This document shows positions 42,028-51,816 of a stretch of DNA of 64,000 nucleotides, piece by piece. The stretch is from Shewanella sp. ANA-3 (GTDB lineage: Bacteria; Pseudomonadota; Gammaproteobacteria; Enterobacterales; Shewanellaceae): the NCBI RefSeq assembly GCF_000203935.1, contig NC_008577.1, positions 4,092,001-4,156,000 on the forward strand. The letters run 5' to 3'. Below the pieces are notes generated by a model. The model saw only the letters and a program-made list of their open reading frames with translations, ran no database searches and was not told the DNA's origin. The translations under genes and the position numbers were made by a program. Positions within the stretch are counted from its first letter, which is position 1, and each line of letters opens with the position of its first letter.

Positions 42028-43719
42028 ATGTTGGCCCCTGAACTTCTTGAGCTAAGCAGCGATAAAACCAAGGCGGAATTACGCTTAATTCCGAATGAGC
42101 ACGGTCCCATTACCCGTGATGATGTTATGCGTTTATTGTCCGTGCCAGAGTTCGCCACCCTATTCCCCCTCGAGCCTGCGATAGATAAAGTTATCGCGCA
42201 AACCAATTCCCTATGCCATCAAGAAGATGGTAAATACGAGCTATTTGCCGTATTGGCAGAGCGCCGCGATGGCAGCGTAAAAATCGAGCTCAGCCAAGAT
42301 AAAATGCAAGCTACCATGATCTTAACCGCCCCTTGGGGAGGTAAAGCCGTCGATTTACCCGAAATCCTCACGCAGCTTAAAAAAGACAATGTTTGCATGG
42401 GCTTAAGTAAGCTTAAGATCCAAACCTTGCTGCAAAAAATGACCAAGTTAAAACCGGGTGAAAGCTGCCAGAGTGAAATCGCTCAAGGTAAGGCCGCGAT
42501 CAATGGTCAAAATGCGGTGCTGGAGCGTAAAGTCTCCATCGCCCGTGAACGCCTATTGCAGCCGCAGGAGCGGGAAGACGGCACTGTGGATATGCGTAAT
42601 CTCGGGGCGATGATCATGGTTAAGCCCAACGATCTGCTAATGATTAAGCATCCCGCGACCGAAGGGTCTCCCGGCTACAACATTAAAGGCGAAGTCCTTA
42701 AGCAAAAACCGGGGAAAGATCTGGTATTACAACCCGGTACTGGTACCGACTTCCACCCGAAAGATCCCAATAAACTCATCGCCACAGTGGCAGGCCAACC
42801 CGTTGAAACCCGTACAGGCATGAATGTCGACGATGTGTTGCAGCTTAAAGATGTGGATATCAGTACCGGCCATATCAACTTTAAAGGCAGTATTTTAATC
42901 ACGGGCGATGTACACGAAGGCATGATGGTTAAAAGTTCAGGCGATATTACCGTGATGGGCTTTGTCGATTCGGCAACCCTTGAAGCCGATGGCGATATTA
43001 CGGTGAGCAAGGGCGTGATTGGTCGCCAAGTCAGAGTGAATGAGTTCTCCACCAATATCACCGCTCAGGGGCAGATCAGCGCCCAGTTCGTGCAATATTC
43101 CCAGTTAACAGCCAAGGGTAATATTCTGATCACTAAGCAATTACTCCACAGTAATACCAAAACCGCAGGCACGCTCACAGTTAGCGATCAGAGTGGCCGC
43201 CGTGGTGACTTAGTGGGTGGTGTCGTGCATGCCGAAAAGGGCCTCACCGCCGTCGTGATAGGCGCAACTGCGGGCACCAAAACCGAAGTGTACTGCGCCA
43301 TGGAACAGGGCGAACTCAAACAAAATCTCAAGCAGCTTGAGGAGAGCGTGCATGCAATGGTGGTGGCGACGCTGGATATCGAGGCTCGCCTGAAGAAACT
43401 GCCGCCGAAATCCGAATGGCAGAGCGACCCTATCATGATCGAACAGATCAAGATGATGCTCGATGAAAAGAATCGCATCTTAGCTGAACGTTCTCGCGAA
43501 GAATTAGAGTTCGATAGCCTCAAGCAAGAAGTCGAAACCTATTACGACAAGTACCGTATCGATGTGATTAAGCATGTGTTCCTCAATGCCGAGTTCCATA
43601 TTGGTCAAGCCAATCACAGAACCACCCGCGAACACGGTACTTGCTCAATCACCAATCTGAATCAAGAGATTAACTTCGATTACAACGCCAAACCTAAGGC
43701 GCAAGCGGCAAGCCATTAA
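42028..43719 (+). CDS. FapA/DUF342 polymer-forming-type protein
   Basis: A 563-residue protein of the DUF342 (FapA) family. Its core (about residues 200-380) is the repeated beta-structure IMVKPNDLLMIKHPATEG, HINFKGSILITGDVHEGMMV, ITVMGFVDSATLEADGDI typical of the family, followed by a long C-terminal coiled coil (LKQLEESVHAMVVATLDIEARL ... EELEFDSLKQEVETYYDKY). No membrane segment is seen. Family members are cytoplasmic, and one affects flagellar assembly, but the function is not settled. The ATG at 42028 with AGGA eight bases upstream is preferred over upstream in-frame TTG (41953) and ATG (42010). It stands apart from flagellar genes. Confidence 0.85.
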   Translation: MLAPELLELSSDKTKAELRLIPNEHGPITRDDVMRLLSVPEFATLFPLEPAIDKVIAQTNSLCHQEDGKYELFAVLAERRDGSVKIELSQDKMQATMILTAPWGGKAVDLPEILTQLKKDNVCMGLSKLKIQTLLQKMTKLKPGESCQSEIAQGKAAINGQNAVLERKVSIARERLLQPQEREDGTVDMRNLGAMIMVKPNDLLMIKHPATEGSPGYNIKGEVLKQKPGKDLVLQPGTGTDFHPKDPNKLIATVAGQPVETRTGMNVDDVLQLKDVDISTGHINFKGSILITGDVHEGMMVKSSGDITVMGFVDSATLEADGDITVSKGVIGRQVRVNEFSTNITAQGQISAQFVQYSQLTAKGNILITKQLLHSNTKTAGTLTVSDQSGRRGDLVGGVVHAEKGLTAVVIGATAGTKTEVYCAMEQGELKQNLKQLEESVHAMVVATLDIEARLKKLPPKSEWQSDPIMIEQIKMMLDEKNRILAERSREELEFDSLKQEVETYYDKYRIDVIKHVFLNAEFHIGQANHRTTREHGTCSITNLNQEINFDYNAKPKAQAASH

Positions 43720-43738
43720 CGGGGCAATCATCAACACC

Positions 43739-43774
43739 CGCTAAGGGTTCATTCCATTGAGTGAACTCTTAGCG
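43739..43774 (+). terminator. Hairpin after the fapA-like gene
   Basis: CGCTAAGGGTTCA pairs with TGAACTCTTAGCG with one G-T wobble and a ten-base loop. T-tract weak, so a probable terminator only. Confidence 0.5.
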
Positions 43775-43946
43775 TGAATGCTTTGCCACTCATCGTGAGC
43801 CCCCATTTACGCAGACTTGCCAGAGAAAATCCCCCAACGCCTTTCATCTTCGCCTAGGTCGGTGGCATACTGATCTCAATACAGCCCTTTAGCACAGACT
43901 CTGTCGGCTAAAAGGCTAAGCACATAAAAAGCCTACGGGATTGCGC

Positions 43947-44324
43947 ATGACTCAAGTGAAAATGGCAGACATTGAATGGCCTGCGGTAGTCAAACTCACT
44001 CAAAATGACGAACTACTCTACCTCGCCCATCAACGGGATTGGTTAGAACTTGCCTGCCTGTATCAGCATCAATTTGTCGACACGGATTTATTACTCGACA
44101 GTCTCGGTAACCAATATCTGATCCGCGCCACCCCAAGCACCATTCATGAAGATCCCATAGGCGAGCTACCTAAGCTACTCAAACAAGAGCAAAAATTGCC
44201 GCTTACCGACTTTATCAAATGGGTACAAAAGCACGCCAATGCCATAGGCCAGTGCTGCGTCGCCAAGTTAGCCTTCACCACCTTGGCCCAAGGGATGGAA
44301 ATCGTTCGCAGCTTAGATGACTAA
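43947..44324 (+). CDS. DUF4144-like small protein
   Basis: A 125-residue cytoplasmic protein (MTQVKMADIEWPAVVKL; ELLYLAHQRDWLELACLYQHQ; FIKWVQKHANAIGQCCVAKL). I take it for a DUF4144-type protein of gamma-proteobacteria, from the length and the WLELACL block; this is recollection. A TTG two codons earlier is the only alternative start. It lies alone between the fapA-like and M50-like genes. Function unknown. Confidence 0.6.
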   Translation: MTQVKMADIEWPAVVKLTQNDELLYLAHQRDWLELACLYQHQFVDTDLLLDSLGNQYLIRATPSTIHEDPIGELPKLLKQEQKLPLTDFIKWVQKHANAIGQCCVAKLAFTTLAQGMEIVRSLDD

Positions 44325-44513
44325 CCCAACTCAAAGAAATCGCGAGCGATCACAATAAAAATTAAGATGATCCTAAAAGCTAATATCCTCAGTCACATTT
44401 CACAGGCATAATTTGTCATACACGGCTCAGGCCGTTTTGCCCAAAGCGATTGATATTTATATGCCAAATTATCGCTGGGCATCATTCGGATACACATACA
44501 AACGGACCCTAAA

Positions 44514-45638
44514 TTGGAACTACTTAAGATTGACTGCTTAGGCAAATCGCTGCGTTTGGAAGGCTCACTCGCAGGTTGGCAACAACTCTTTTGGGACAAC
44601 ACCTTAGTCTCACAAAAAGCCGCATCGGTCGAAAATGGCGGCCTCAAAGTCCATGAATTTGAACTCACCCAGCACCAGAGCCAATTGGCCAGCGATACCG
44701 GCGAAACACAGGTTTTAGAACACAAAATCCAAGTACGCCTCGAGACCGACGTGGTTTGGCAGCCGTTTCGATTCGATTACCGCCTGTTAGTCGATGAGGA
44801 AGTGATTGCCCAAGGCACTCGCACCGAGAAAGATATCGAGCGTCAAACCCCAGAAGTCCCCGTGACTAATCCACAAAAAATCAGTTTTGTCGGCTTAGCC
44901 TCCCTCGGCTTTAAGCTGCTCAAGAGTGCCAAAGTGATTAAAGTGGTGCTCGCAGGTGCGAGTGTAGCGGCCTATTCTTGGCTATTTTCCTTCCAATTTG
45001 CCTTGGCGCTTATCGCCTGTTTGGTCTTCCACGAATACGGCCATATCCGCGCGATGAAATATTTTGGGATGAAAACCAAAGGGATATATCTCATCCCCTT
45101 TATGGGCGGACTCGCGCTGAGCGATGAAAAGATTAACACCCGCTGGCAGGATGTGGTCATCTCGATTATGGGGCCAACCTTCGGCCTGTTGATGTCGATA
45201 GGCTCGCTTATCGCTTACCACATGACGGACAATGTCTTCTTTGCGGGGCTTGCGGCCTTTAACGCGCTACTTAACCTGTTTAATTTATTGCCGATTTTAC
45301 CCCTCGATGGCGGCCATATTTTAAAGAGCATTAGCTTCTCGATGAACAGCATCATGGGCTTAATCGCCTGTGTGATTGGCGCCGCCTTTGGGGTGTATAT
45401 CAGCTATACCTTGGGCCTTGCCCTGCTCGGTTTCCTATTGCTTATCGGTAGCTTAGAGATAGTGTTCGAGTGGCGTACCCGCCATCAAAGCCACCTATTG
45501 CCGCTAGATAGATATGGGCAGATTTTCTCGACCATTTGGTATCTGGTCACCGTTGCCGCCCTAGTCGGTATTATCTGGCACTTAGCGGGCACGGGCGATG
45601 ATATGTTAAGCCTGCCACTGCATATTCTGCGCAGCTAA
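44514..45638 (+). CDS. M50 (site-2 protease)-like membrane metallopeptidase
   Basis: A 374-residue protein with an N-terminal soluble region (about 1-120, beta-rich) and a C-terminal membrane part. HEYGH (His173, Glu174, His177) is the zinc motif in LVFHEYGHIRAMKYFGM, and LPLDGGHIL supplies the second conserved Asp. Five or six membrane segments lie between residues 130 and 360. M50 enzymes cut within membranes; substrate unknown. The start appears to be TTG at 44514: an in-frame stop lies upstream at 44451 and no ATG occurs before it. The first residues MELLKIDCLG are a plausible natural start. Confidence 0.82.
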   Translation: MELLKIDCLGKSLRLEGSLAGWQQLFWDNTLVSQKAASVENGGLKVHEFELTQHQSQLASDTGETQVLEHKIQVRLETDVVWQPFRFDYRLLVDEEVIAQGTRTEKDIERQTPEVPVTNPQKISFVGLASLGFKLLKSAKVIKVVLAGASVAAYSWLFSFQFALALIACLVFHEYGHIRAMKYFGMKTKGIYLIPFMGGLALSDEKINTRWQDVVISIMGPTFGLLMSIGSLIAYHMTDNVFFAGLAAFNALLNLFNLLPILPLDGGHILKSISFSMNSIMGLIACVIGAAFGVYISYTLGLALLGFLLLIGSLEIVFEWRTRHQSHLLPLDRYGQIFSTIWYLVTVAALVGIIWHLAGTGDDMLSLPLHILRS

Positions 45639-45672
45639 TTACGACTCGCATTAAGATAAAAGCGAGATAATA

Positions 45673-45706
45673 AAAAACCGCGATAGCCTTAGGCATCGCG
45701 GTTTTT
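45673..45706. terminator. Bidirectional terminator between M50-like gene and efflux operon
   Basis: AAAAACCGCGAT and ATCGCGGTTTTT enclose a ten-base loop and have A/T tracts on both sides, so it serves the M50-like gene (plus) and the OMF gene (minus). Confidence 0.9.
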
Positions 45707-45723
45707 ATTTATTAACTATTCAA

Positions 45724-47157
45724 TTAGTTATCCGCTAATGGCGGCGCTATATCGCTCCCACCTAAGGCTTGGTAGAGTGTCGCTTGAGCCGTTAATTGGT
45801 TATAGCGATTCTCCAGCAATGCGGCTTCGGCGCTGCGGCGATTCTCCTGCGCATCGATCCAATTTTGAATGCCGATAGCACCATGGCGATATTGGCTCTC
45901 ATAAATGGCTTCGGCCTGGGCGGCGGCGCTAAATTGCAGTTCAAGCTTCTCACCTTGGTAGGCATATTGCTGCTTGGCCGAGATGGCATTATCCACATCC
46001 TCGAAGGCGCTGTAGAGGGTTTTACGATAGCTCACTATGGCCGATTGATAGTCGATATCGGCAATATCATTGTTGATTTGCATTTGATTCCATTGCAAAA
46101 AAGGCAGCACTAAGCCCGCGCCTAAACTCCCCACGGGATTACGCAATAGCTCCTTTAGCTCTGAGGTCGACTCCCCTACGCTGCCAGTCAAACTCAAGCT
46201 TGGGAAGTAACTTGCATAGGTCGCATCCTTACTGGCCAGCGCCGAGCGCAATTGATACAGGGCCGCCTTCACATCGGGGCGACGGCCAACCAAGTCGGCG
46301 GGAATACCGACACCAACCTCAGGCACCGCACTGTCCGGCAATTGCTTGATCTCAACCGCCACTTGCTCCGGTGCGCGATTGAGTAAGATCGCCAGAGCAT
46401 TTTCGGCTTCAACCAACTGTTGCAGCAGTTGGCTGTGGGAGGCCTCTTGCCCCGCTAAACTGCGTTGGGATTCGAGCACATTCAGCTCTGTCACGGCGCC
46501 CGAGGCATATTGGCGCTGGGTTAACGCCAACGTTTGCCGACTGTGTTCAATACTCTTATTGCTCAGTTCAATCCGCTCATGCAAATAGCCAATCTGCCAA
46601 TAGAGCGACGCCGTCGTCGCAACGAGACTCTGCGCCGTGCTCTCCCTATCTTCGAGACTTGCCAGCGCCGTCCACTGGGCTTGGTCGATATTGGCCGACA
46701 CTTTACCCCAGAGATCCACCTCATAGCTTACCGACAGGTTCGCCTGAAATGCCCTGCTCGAACTGCCGCCATCCAGTGGTTTATTCACAGACGCCGTATT
46801 ATTGGAGCTGAGCTGTGGATACAGATCATCCCGCGCTAACCCCGCCTGTAAACGCGCCTTTTGCAAGGTTAAGGTGGCGAGCGTCAGATCATTATTGCTG
46901 CTGAGCACTTGGCTAATCAGCTGATTCAATTCGGGTTGATTAAACTTCTGCCACCAAGGGTCTAGGCTGACTTGACCATTTACTTGGGTGTGCTGCCACT
47001 GCTCTGGCACCTGTAAAGCAGGTGGCTCAAAGTCGGAGCGCATCAGCGCGCCACAACCCGAGAGCAGCGCTATGCTAATGGCGATCACGCTGACCTTAAG
47101 CGTTGAACCGACACGGCGGCTTACTTCATTTTGATGCGTTAAAACTCGATTATTCAT
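45724..47157 (-). CDS. Outer membrane factor (NodT/OprM-type efflux lipoprotein)
   Basis: A 477-residue TolC-like outer membrane channel protein. A lipoprotein signal ends at the lipobox LLSGC (near residue 35). Two OEP repeats follow: LNQLISQVLSSNNDLTLATLTLQKARLQAGLARDDLYP (first) and PEVGVGIPADLVGRRPDVKAA (second, with the diagnostic PxxLLxRRPDV-like block). The C-terminal repeat includes QNWIDAQENRRSAEAALLENR. It begins five bases after the MacB stop and is the third gene of the macA-macB-omf operon, forming the outer membrane duct of the tripartite exporter. Confidence 0.92.
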   Translation of the reverse strand: MNNRVLTHQNEVSRRVGSTLKVSVIAISIALLSGCGALMRSDFEPPALQVPEQWQHTQVNGQVSLDPWWQKFNQPELNQLISQVLSSNNDLTLATLTLQKARLQAGLARDDLYPQLSSNNTASVNKPLDGGSSSRAFQANLSVSYEVDLWGKVSANIDQAQWTALASLEDRESTAQSLVATTASLYWQIGYLHERIELSNKSIEHSRQTLALTQRQYASGAVTELNVLESQRSLAGQEASHSQLLQQLVEAENALAILLNRAPEQVAVEIKQLPDSAVPEVGVGIPADLVGRRPDVKAALYQLRSALASKDATYASYFPSLSLTGSVGESTSELKELLRNPVGSLGAGLVLPFLQWNQMQINNDIADIDYQSAIVSYRKTLYSAFEDVDNAISAKQQYAYQGEKLELQFSAAAQAEAIYESQYRHGAIGIQNWIDAQENRRSAEAALLENRYNQLTAQATLYQALGGSDIAPPLADN

Positions 47158-47161
47158 TCAG

Positions 47162-49132
47162 TTACTCTCTCGCTAGGGCATCAACAGGGTCTAAACGCGC
47201 CGCATTACGAGCGGGCAGGAAGCCAAACAACACCCCGATTAAGGTAGAGCAGGCGAAGGCGGCAACAATAGAAGTCGTCGAATAAATCATCTGGAAACTG
47301 CCTCCCGCTTGGGCAAACACCACGCCAATCAGATAGGCCAAGGCCACCCCAAGCGCGCCGCCGCACAGACAAACCAACACGGCCTCAATTAAAAACTGCC
47401 GCAGAATATCGCTCTGGCGCGCCCCGACCGCCATGCGAACCCCAATCTCGCGGGTGCGCTCGGTCACCGACACTAGCATGATATTCATCACCCCAATGCC
47501 ACCCACTACGAGTGAAATCACCGCAATCGCCGAGATTAATAGCGTCATGGTCGCGGTAGTTTTCTCGATATTCTGGCGAATGGTATCCGTGTTAATGGTG
47601 AAGAAATCCTGGGTGCCGTGGCGCATCTTCAGCAGGCTAATAATGCCCTGCTCCGCCGCATTGCTCGGCACCGACTCATCGAGTCGCACGGTAATGCCAT
47701 CTAAGTATTTTTTACCTACCATACGGCCAGAAACCGTCGTGTAAGGCACCCACACATTGAGGGCATCACTATTACCAAAGGCGCTTTCCTTAGGCTGAGT
47801 GACGCCAATAATCCGCACCGGCAAATCCCCGAGGAAGATCACTTCCCCGATGGCAGAATTCATAGCGCCACTACTGTTAGGGAACAGCTGTTTACGGGTG
47901 TTCTCGTCGATCACCGCATCTTGGGCTAACGCATTAACACTGTCATCGTCCCAAAACTGTCCTTGGGCAAGCTCATAGCCTCGAACGCGGAAGAACTCAG
48001 GCCCTACGCCATTCACCGTCGCCGTGACCGCCTTATTGCCATAACGCACAGTCGCACTCGAGCCAATGCTCGGGGTGACACTATCGACATAGGGCAAGTT
48101 TTTCAGTGCATTAGCATCGCTTGCGGTCAAAGTTCGCACCCTTGCCGAGCGCCTATCACCAAAGCCTGAGCCGGGGCGAATGTCTATGGTATTGGTGCCC
48201 ATCGAACTAATGCTCTTTAAGATTTCCCGCTGCGAGCCTTCACCCAGCGCCACCACAGACACCACGGAGGCGATACCGATAATAATCCCGAGCATAGTTA
48301 AAAAGGTGCGCAATCTATGGGTCGACATCGCCAGCAGCGCCATTTTCAGGGCTTCGGCATATCTGTCCCATGCCGCCACGCGGGCGCGTGCCTTAGTCTT
48401 GGCGGGGATCACTTCGGTCTTAGGCGCAGCAGCAATATTGGAGGCGGGATTAGGCTCATCGCTGATAATCACCCCGTCCTTAATCTCGATAATGCGGTCG
48501 GCATGCTGGGCCACATGCATATCGTGGGTCACGATAATGATGGTCTGGCCCTCGCGGTGCAGCTCCTGCAACAGCCGCATCATTTCTTCGCCGCTGTGAC
48601 TATCTAAGGCGCCCGTCGGTTCGTCGGCGAGGATCACATCGCCGCCATTCATCAGCGCCCGCGCCACACTCACCCTTTGCTGCTGGCCGCCACTGAGCTG
48701 ATTCGGCTTATGGTCTAGGCGCTCACCTAAACCCAAACGCGATAACAAGCTTTCCGCCCGCTCCCGACGCTCGAGACGATCTTTCCCCGCATACACGGCG
48801 GGCACTTCGACGTTACCCACGGCATTGAGATCGCCAAGCAAATGATATCGCTGGAAAATAAAGCCAAAATGCTCGCGCCTCAGCTTTGCCAATTCATCCA
48901 CATCCATCTGCGAGGTATCTTGGCCATCGATAAAGTACGAGCCCTTTGAGGGTTTATCTAAACAGCCCAAGATATTCATCAGGGTCGACTTACCCGAACC
49001 CGAGGCGCCGACAATCGCCACCATCTCACCACGGGCGATGGAAAGATTAATATCTTTGAGTACAGTCAGTTGTTGCTCACCCGCCTGAAAACTGCGGTAG
49101 CAAGCTGACACTTCCAGTAATGGCTTACTCAC
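47162..49132 (-). CDS. macB: MacB-type ABC efflux pump (ATPase-permease)
   Basis: A 656-residue MacB-type transporter. ATPase domain residues 1-225: Walker A GASGSGKST, Q-loop FIFQRYHLL, signature LSGGQQQRVSVARAL, Walker B VILADEPTGALD. A first membrane segment (about 283-305) carries a periplasmic MacB_PCD domain (about 306-525), then three C-terminal membrane segments with the MNIMLVSVTERTREIGVRMA loop. Size equals E. coli MacB (648). The start is GTG at 49132, two bases after the macA stop, with GAGG upstream. With MacA and the OMF it would export macrolides, peptides or other compounds to the outside; the cargo is not predictable here. Confidence 0.93.
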   Translation of the reverse strand: MSKPLLEVSACYRSFQAGEQQLTVLKDINLSIARGEMVAIVGASGSGKSTLMNILGCLDKPSKGSYFIDGQDTSQMDVDELAKLRREHFGFIFQRYHLLGDLNAVGNVEVPAVYAGKDRLERRERAESLLSRLGLGERLDHKPNQLSGGQQQRVSVARALMNGGDVILADEPTGALDSHSGEEMMRLLQELHREGQTIIIVTHDMHVAQHADRIIEIKDGVIISDEPNPASNIAAAPKTEVIPAKTKARARVAAWDRYAEALKMALLAMSTHRLRTFLTMLGIIIGIASVVSVVALGEGSQREILKSISSMGTNTIDIRPGSGFGDRRSARVRTLTASDANALKNLPYVDSVTPSIGSSATVRYGNKAVTATVNGVGPEFFRVRGYELAQGQFWDDDSVNALAQDAVIDENTRKQLFPNSSGAMNSAIGEVIFLGDLPVRIIGVTQPKESAFGNSDALNVWVPYTTVSGRMVGKKYLDGITVRLDESVPSNAAEQGIISLLKMRHGTQDFFTINTDTIRQNIEKTTATMTLLISAIAVISLVVGGIGVMNIMLVSVTERTREIGVRMAVGARQSDILRQFLIEAVLVCLCGGALGVALAYLIGVVFAQAGGSFQMIYSTTSIVAAFACSTLIGVLFGFLPARNAARLDPVDALARE

Positions 49133-49134
49133 GC

Positions 49135-50364
49135 TTAAAACCTCATTGGTGGGCCACGGAACTTCATGGTCGAACCGTCTGCGGGCATTCCGAGCACCAC
49201 TTGGTCGCCTTCGTTCAGGCCAGACAGGATTTCGGCATTGATTTTGTTATTAATACCGACAGTCACATCCACATATTGCACTTGGTTATTCACCAGCACA
49301 GGCACTTGATACTGCGGCCCGCGGGATTGGCGATCGCTTGCCGATGCCGCTTTATCCCGCGGTTTAGCTCGCAGCACCTGTGATGGCACTAACAGCGCAT
49401 CATCGGCTTTGGCGAGCACAATCGAGATCTGCGCCGTCATGCCAATGCGTAGGGTACGGTCGGGGTTTTCGACATCGAATAAGCCGTGGTAGTAGATGGC
49501 GTCCGAATCGCTGGAACTCATATTGCTATCGTCACCATCCATGGAGGTGGGGCCGGGTTCAATCGCCCTTAGGGTGCCGCGATAAGGATGGTTGGGACGA
49601 CCAAGAATCGTAAAGTACACCGCCTGCCCCGGATGCACATTGACTATATCCGCCTCGGAGATCTGTGCCTTGACCGTCATGGTATCGAGCTGTGCCATCT
49701 CGACTATGGTTGGCGTGGTTTGATTGGCGTTAACGGTTTGGCCCACTTCAACGGCAGAGTAAACGACGGTGCCATCCATAGGCGCGGTGATCTTGGTATA
49801 ACCTAAATCGATTCTGGCACTGTCGACATTAATCTCAGCTTGTTGTTTTTGCGCCTGTAACTGCTCAAGCTCGGCTTGATAAACCGTCAGCGTGGCTTCG
49901 GCGGTTTCAAAGTCGGCGCGGGAGCTGGCCTTATCGGCGAGCATTTCCTGCTGACGGGTGTATTCGAGTTTTGCCTGACGAATTTGTGCCTGTTTAGCGC
50001 GGTACTGGGCATTGATACTTTTAAGGGAGGCCAGCGCATTTTGCAGGTTATTTTGCTGCGCAAGGCTGTCGATTTGCGCGATAAGGTCGCCTTTTTTCAC
50101 CTCTTGACCAAGATCCACAGGCAGGCTCTGAATTTGCCCCGAAACTTGCGCGCCCACACTCACCAACTTGGAGGCCTGCAACATGCCATTGGCGAGTACC
50201 GAGTTTTCAATGTCGCCACGCTTAACGGGTTCAGTCACATAGCTTGGGGCCGCCTCGGGTTTATGCAGCAGAAAATAAGCGCCGCCCCCGAGGAGGACTA
50301 AGCCGCTTAAGATCAATATCAGTTTACGCTTTGAGGATTTTTTCATCTGAATCTGGGTGTCCAT
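49135..50364 (-). CDS. macA: MacA-type periplasmic adaptor protein
   Basis: A 409-residue membrane fusion protein. One N-terminal anchor (KRKLILILSGLVLLGGGAYFLL), a lipoyl-like domain (GDIENSVLANGMLQASKLVSVGAQVSGQIQ; GQEVKKGDLIAQID), a long alpha-hairpin (about 95-175) and barrel and membrane-proximal domains. In-frame possible starts are ATG 50364, ATG 50346 and TTG 50382; none has a good ribosome site, and 50364 is chosen provisionally. It opens the operon macA-macB-omf and bridges MacB and the outer membrane factor. Confidence 0.9.
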   Translation of the reverse strand: MDTQIQMKKSSKRKLILILSGLVLLGGGAYFLLHKPEAAPSYVTEPVKRGDIENSVLANGMLQASKLVSVGAQVSGQIQSLPVDLGQEVKKGDLIAQIDSLAQQNNLQNALASLKSINAQYRAKQAQIRQAKLEYTRQQEMLADKASSRADFETAEATLTVYQAELEQLQAQKQQAEINVDSARIDLGYTKITAPMDGTVVYSAVEVGQTVNANQTTPTIVEMAQLDTMTVKAQISEADIVNVHPGQAVYFTILGRPNHPYRGTLRAIEPGPTSMDGDDSNMSSSDSDAIYYHGLFDVENPDRTLRIGMTAQISIVLAKADDALLVPSQVLRAKPRDKAASASDRQSRGPQYQVPVLVNNQVQYVDVTVGINNKINAEILSGLNEGDQVVLGMPADGSTMKFRGPPMRF

Positions 50365-50697
50365 CAATGCCAGTGGGCGCAAGCGTACATCTTGCGGGAG
50401 GAAAAATAGTGCAGTCAGTATATAGAGTTAGCTCAGCGCAGTAGACGAAGGAAATGTCGATATCAGGTAAAGATTTGCAAATATCTGTGTAGAAGTTTGA
50501 AACAGAGATCACGGCCGTAACAATTCCCACAAACGAGTCCTGATTCGTTTGCGATGGGTTATTGCCTCAACCTTATTGGTATCCGCCATAACAGGCTAAT
50601 GAACGCAGGGCAGCATCAAGCTCTGGAACTAAAGTGCCATTGTCAGGCGCCGCAAAATTCAGCAAGTTCTCACTATCATGAACTTGGAAGCACTCCT
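50365..50697. other. Divergent intergenic region between macA and the esterase gene
   Basis: About 330 bases with no supported gene. It must contain the promoters of macA (minus) and of the esterase (plus). The frame is open upstream of the esterase ATG but is not credibly coding. Confidence 0.4.
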
Positions 50698-51624
50698 ATG
50701 CGCAAATTGACACTCATTGCCACTTGCCTCAGCGCACTGTTATTCACCCCCGCCTATGCCCAGAGTGAGTATCAGGCATTTAGCGAATTTGGCGCCAATC
50801 CCGGTGAGTTAACCGCCTCCTATTTATCGCCCGAAGGTCCAGGCCAAGATGCGCTAGTAGTGCTACTGCACGGCTGTGTGCAGGATGGCGTGGAACTGGC
50901 CAACAATAGCGGTTTAACCGCCCTCGCCCAAGAGAAAAAGTTTAGCTTACTGGTGCCACAGCAGAGTTTTGATAACAATGTAAAGCGTTGTTATAACTGG
51001 TTTTCAGCGCAGGATACTCAGGTGGATAGCGGCGAGATGCTATCGCTGAAAAACATGATAGCCAAAGCCCAATCCCAATCCGGCGCAAAACGCGTGTATG
51101 TGATTGGCCTATCCGCCGGTGGCGCTATGGCCAGCGCCGCACTGGTTAACTATCCCGATTTATTCACCTCAGGCGCGGTGATCGCAGGCCTGCCTTACCC
51201 CTGCGCTGACAACCTGACCAAAGCCATTTCCTGCATGAAAAAGGGCCCAGCAGAGTCTGTTGAAGAATTAGTGAGTTTTGCCAAACAGGTGCATCCGAAC
51301 CAACAACACTGGCCCGCCTTAACCGTGTGGACAGGGCAAAATGATGTGGTGGTGAATCCTGAAAATGCCAAACAACTCTCAGCCCAGTGGGTCGCACTGA
51401 CCCAAGCGAATAAAACACCAAGAGTCGAACAATATGCCGACTATAGTGTTAGCACTTGGTCCGATACGAGTGGCAATAACCTTATTTCGTTAGTCGAAAT
51501 AAATAATATGGGCCATGGCATTGCCGTTAATCCAGATATTAAAAATGGCGGGAACACGGGAGACTTTTTACTAAAAGCACCTATCAGCAGCATGTCAGAA
51601 ATAATCAATCTTTGGGGAATATAG
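50698..51624 (+). CDS. Exported PHB-depolymerase/feruloyl-esterase-like hydrolase
   Basis: A 308-residue exported alpha/beta hydrolase. Signal peptide MRKLTLIATCLSALLFTPAYA. Oxyanion block VVLLHGCVQDG, nucleophile elbow VIGLSAGGAMA (G-x-S-x-GG), the Asp in VWTGQNDVVVNPENA and the His in NNMGHGIAVNP. This is the LpqC/PhaZ-like poly(3-hydroxybutyrate) depolymerase family; actual substrates include polyesters and feruloyl esters and are not decided. ATG 50698 has GGAAG eight bases upstream. Four cysteines in pairs fit extracytoplasmic folding. It lies 190 bases before the TonB receptor gene on the same strand. Confidence 0.85.
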   Translation: MRKLTLIATCLSALLFTPAYAQSEYQAFSEFGANPGELTASYLSPEGPGQDALVVLLHGCVQDGVELANNSGLTALAQEKKFSLLVPQQSFDNNVKRCYNWFSAQDTQVDSGEMLSLKNMIAKAQSQSGAKRVYVIGLSAGGAMASAALVNYPDLFTSGAVIAGLPYPCADNLTKAISCMKKGPAESVEELVSFAKQVHPNQQHWPALTVWTGQNDVVVNPENAKQLSAQWVALTQANKTPRVEQYADYSVSTWSDTSGNNLISLVEINNMGHGIAVNPDIKNGGNTGDFLLKAPISSMSEIINLWGI

Positions 51625-51816
51625 GGTTTAATAATAAATAAACCTTGAGTATCGATATTCAACGTATCGGTATAAAAATAAAAACAATGAGTTAAAAACA
51701 CATACTACTATAGTACCGATTTAAATTTTAAATAATTACTATAGAGTCAATGTGAATCAGAAAAATAGTAGTAAGTACCAACCTTTAAAAAATAAATACT
51801 ACAACGGGAAATCTGT

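Noticed and set aside
47400..48600. Plus-strand ORFs opposite macB
   Set aside because: Shadow frames of a gene with clear ABC and permease motifs.
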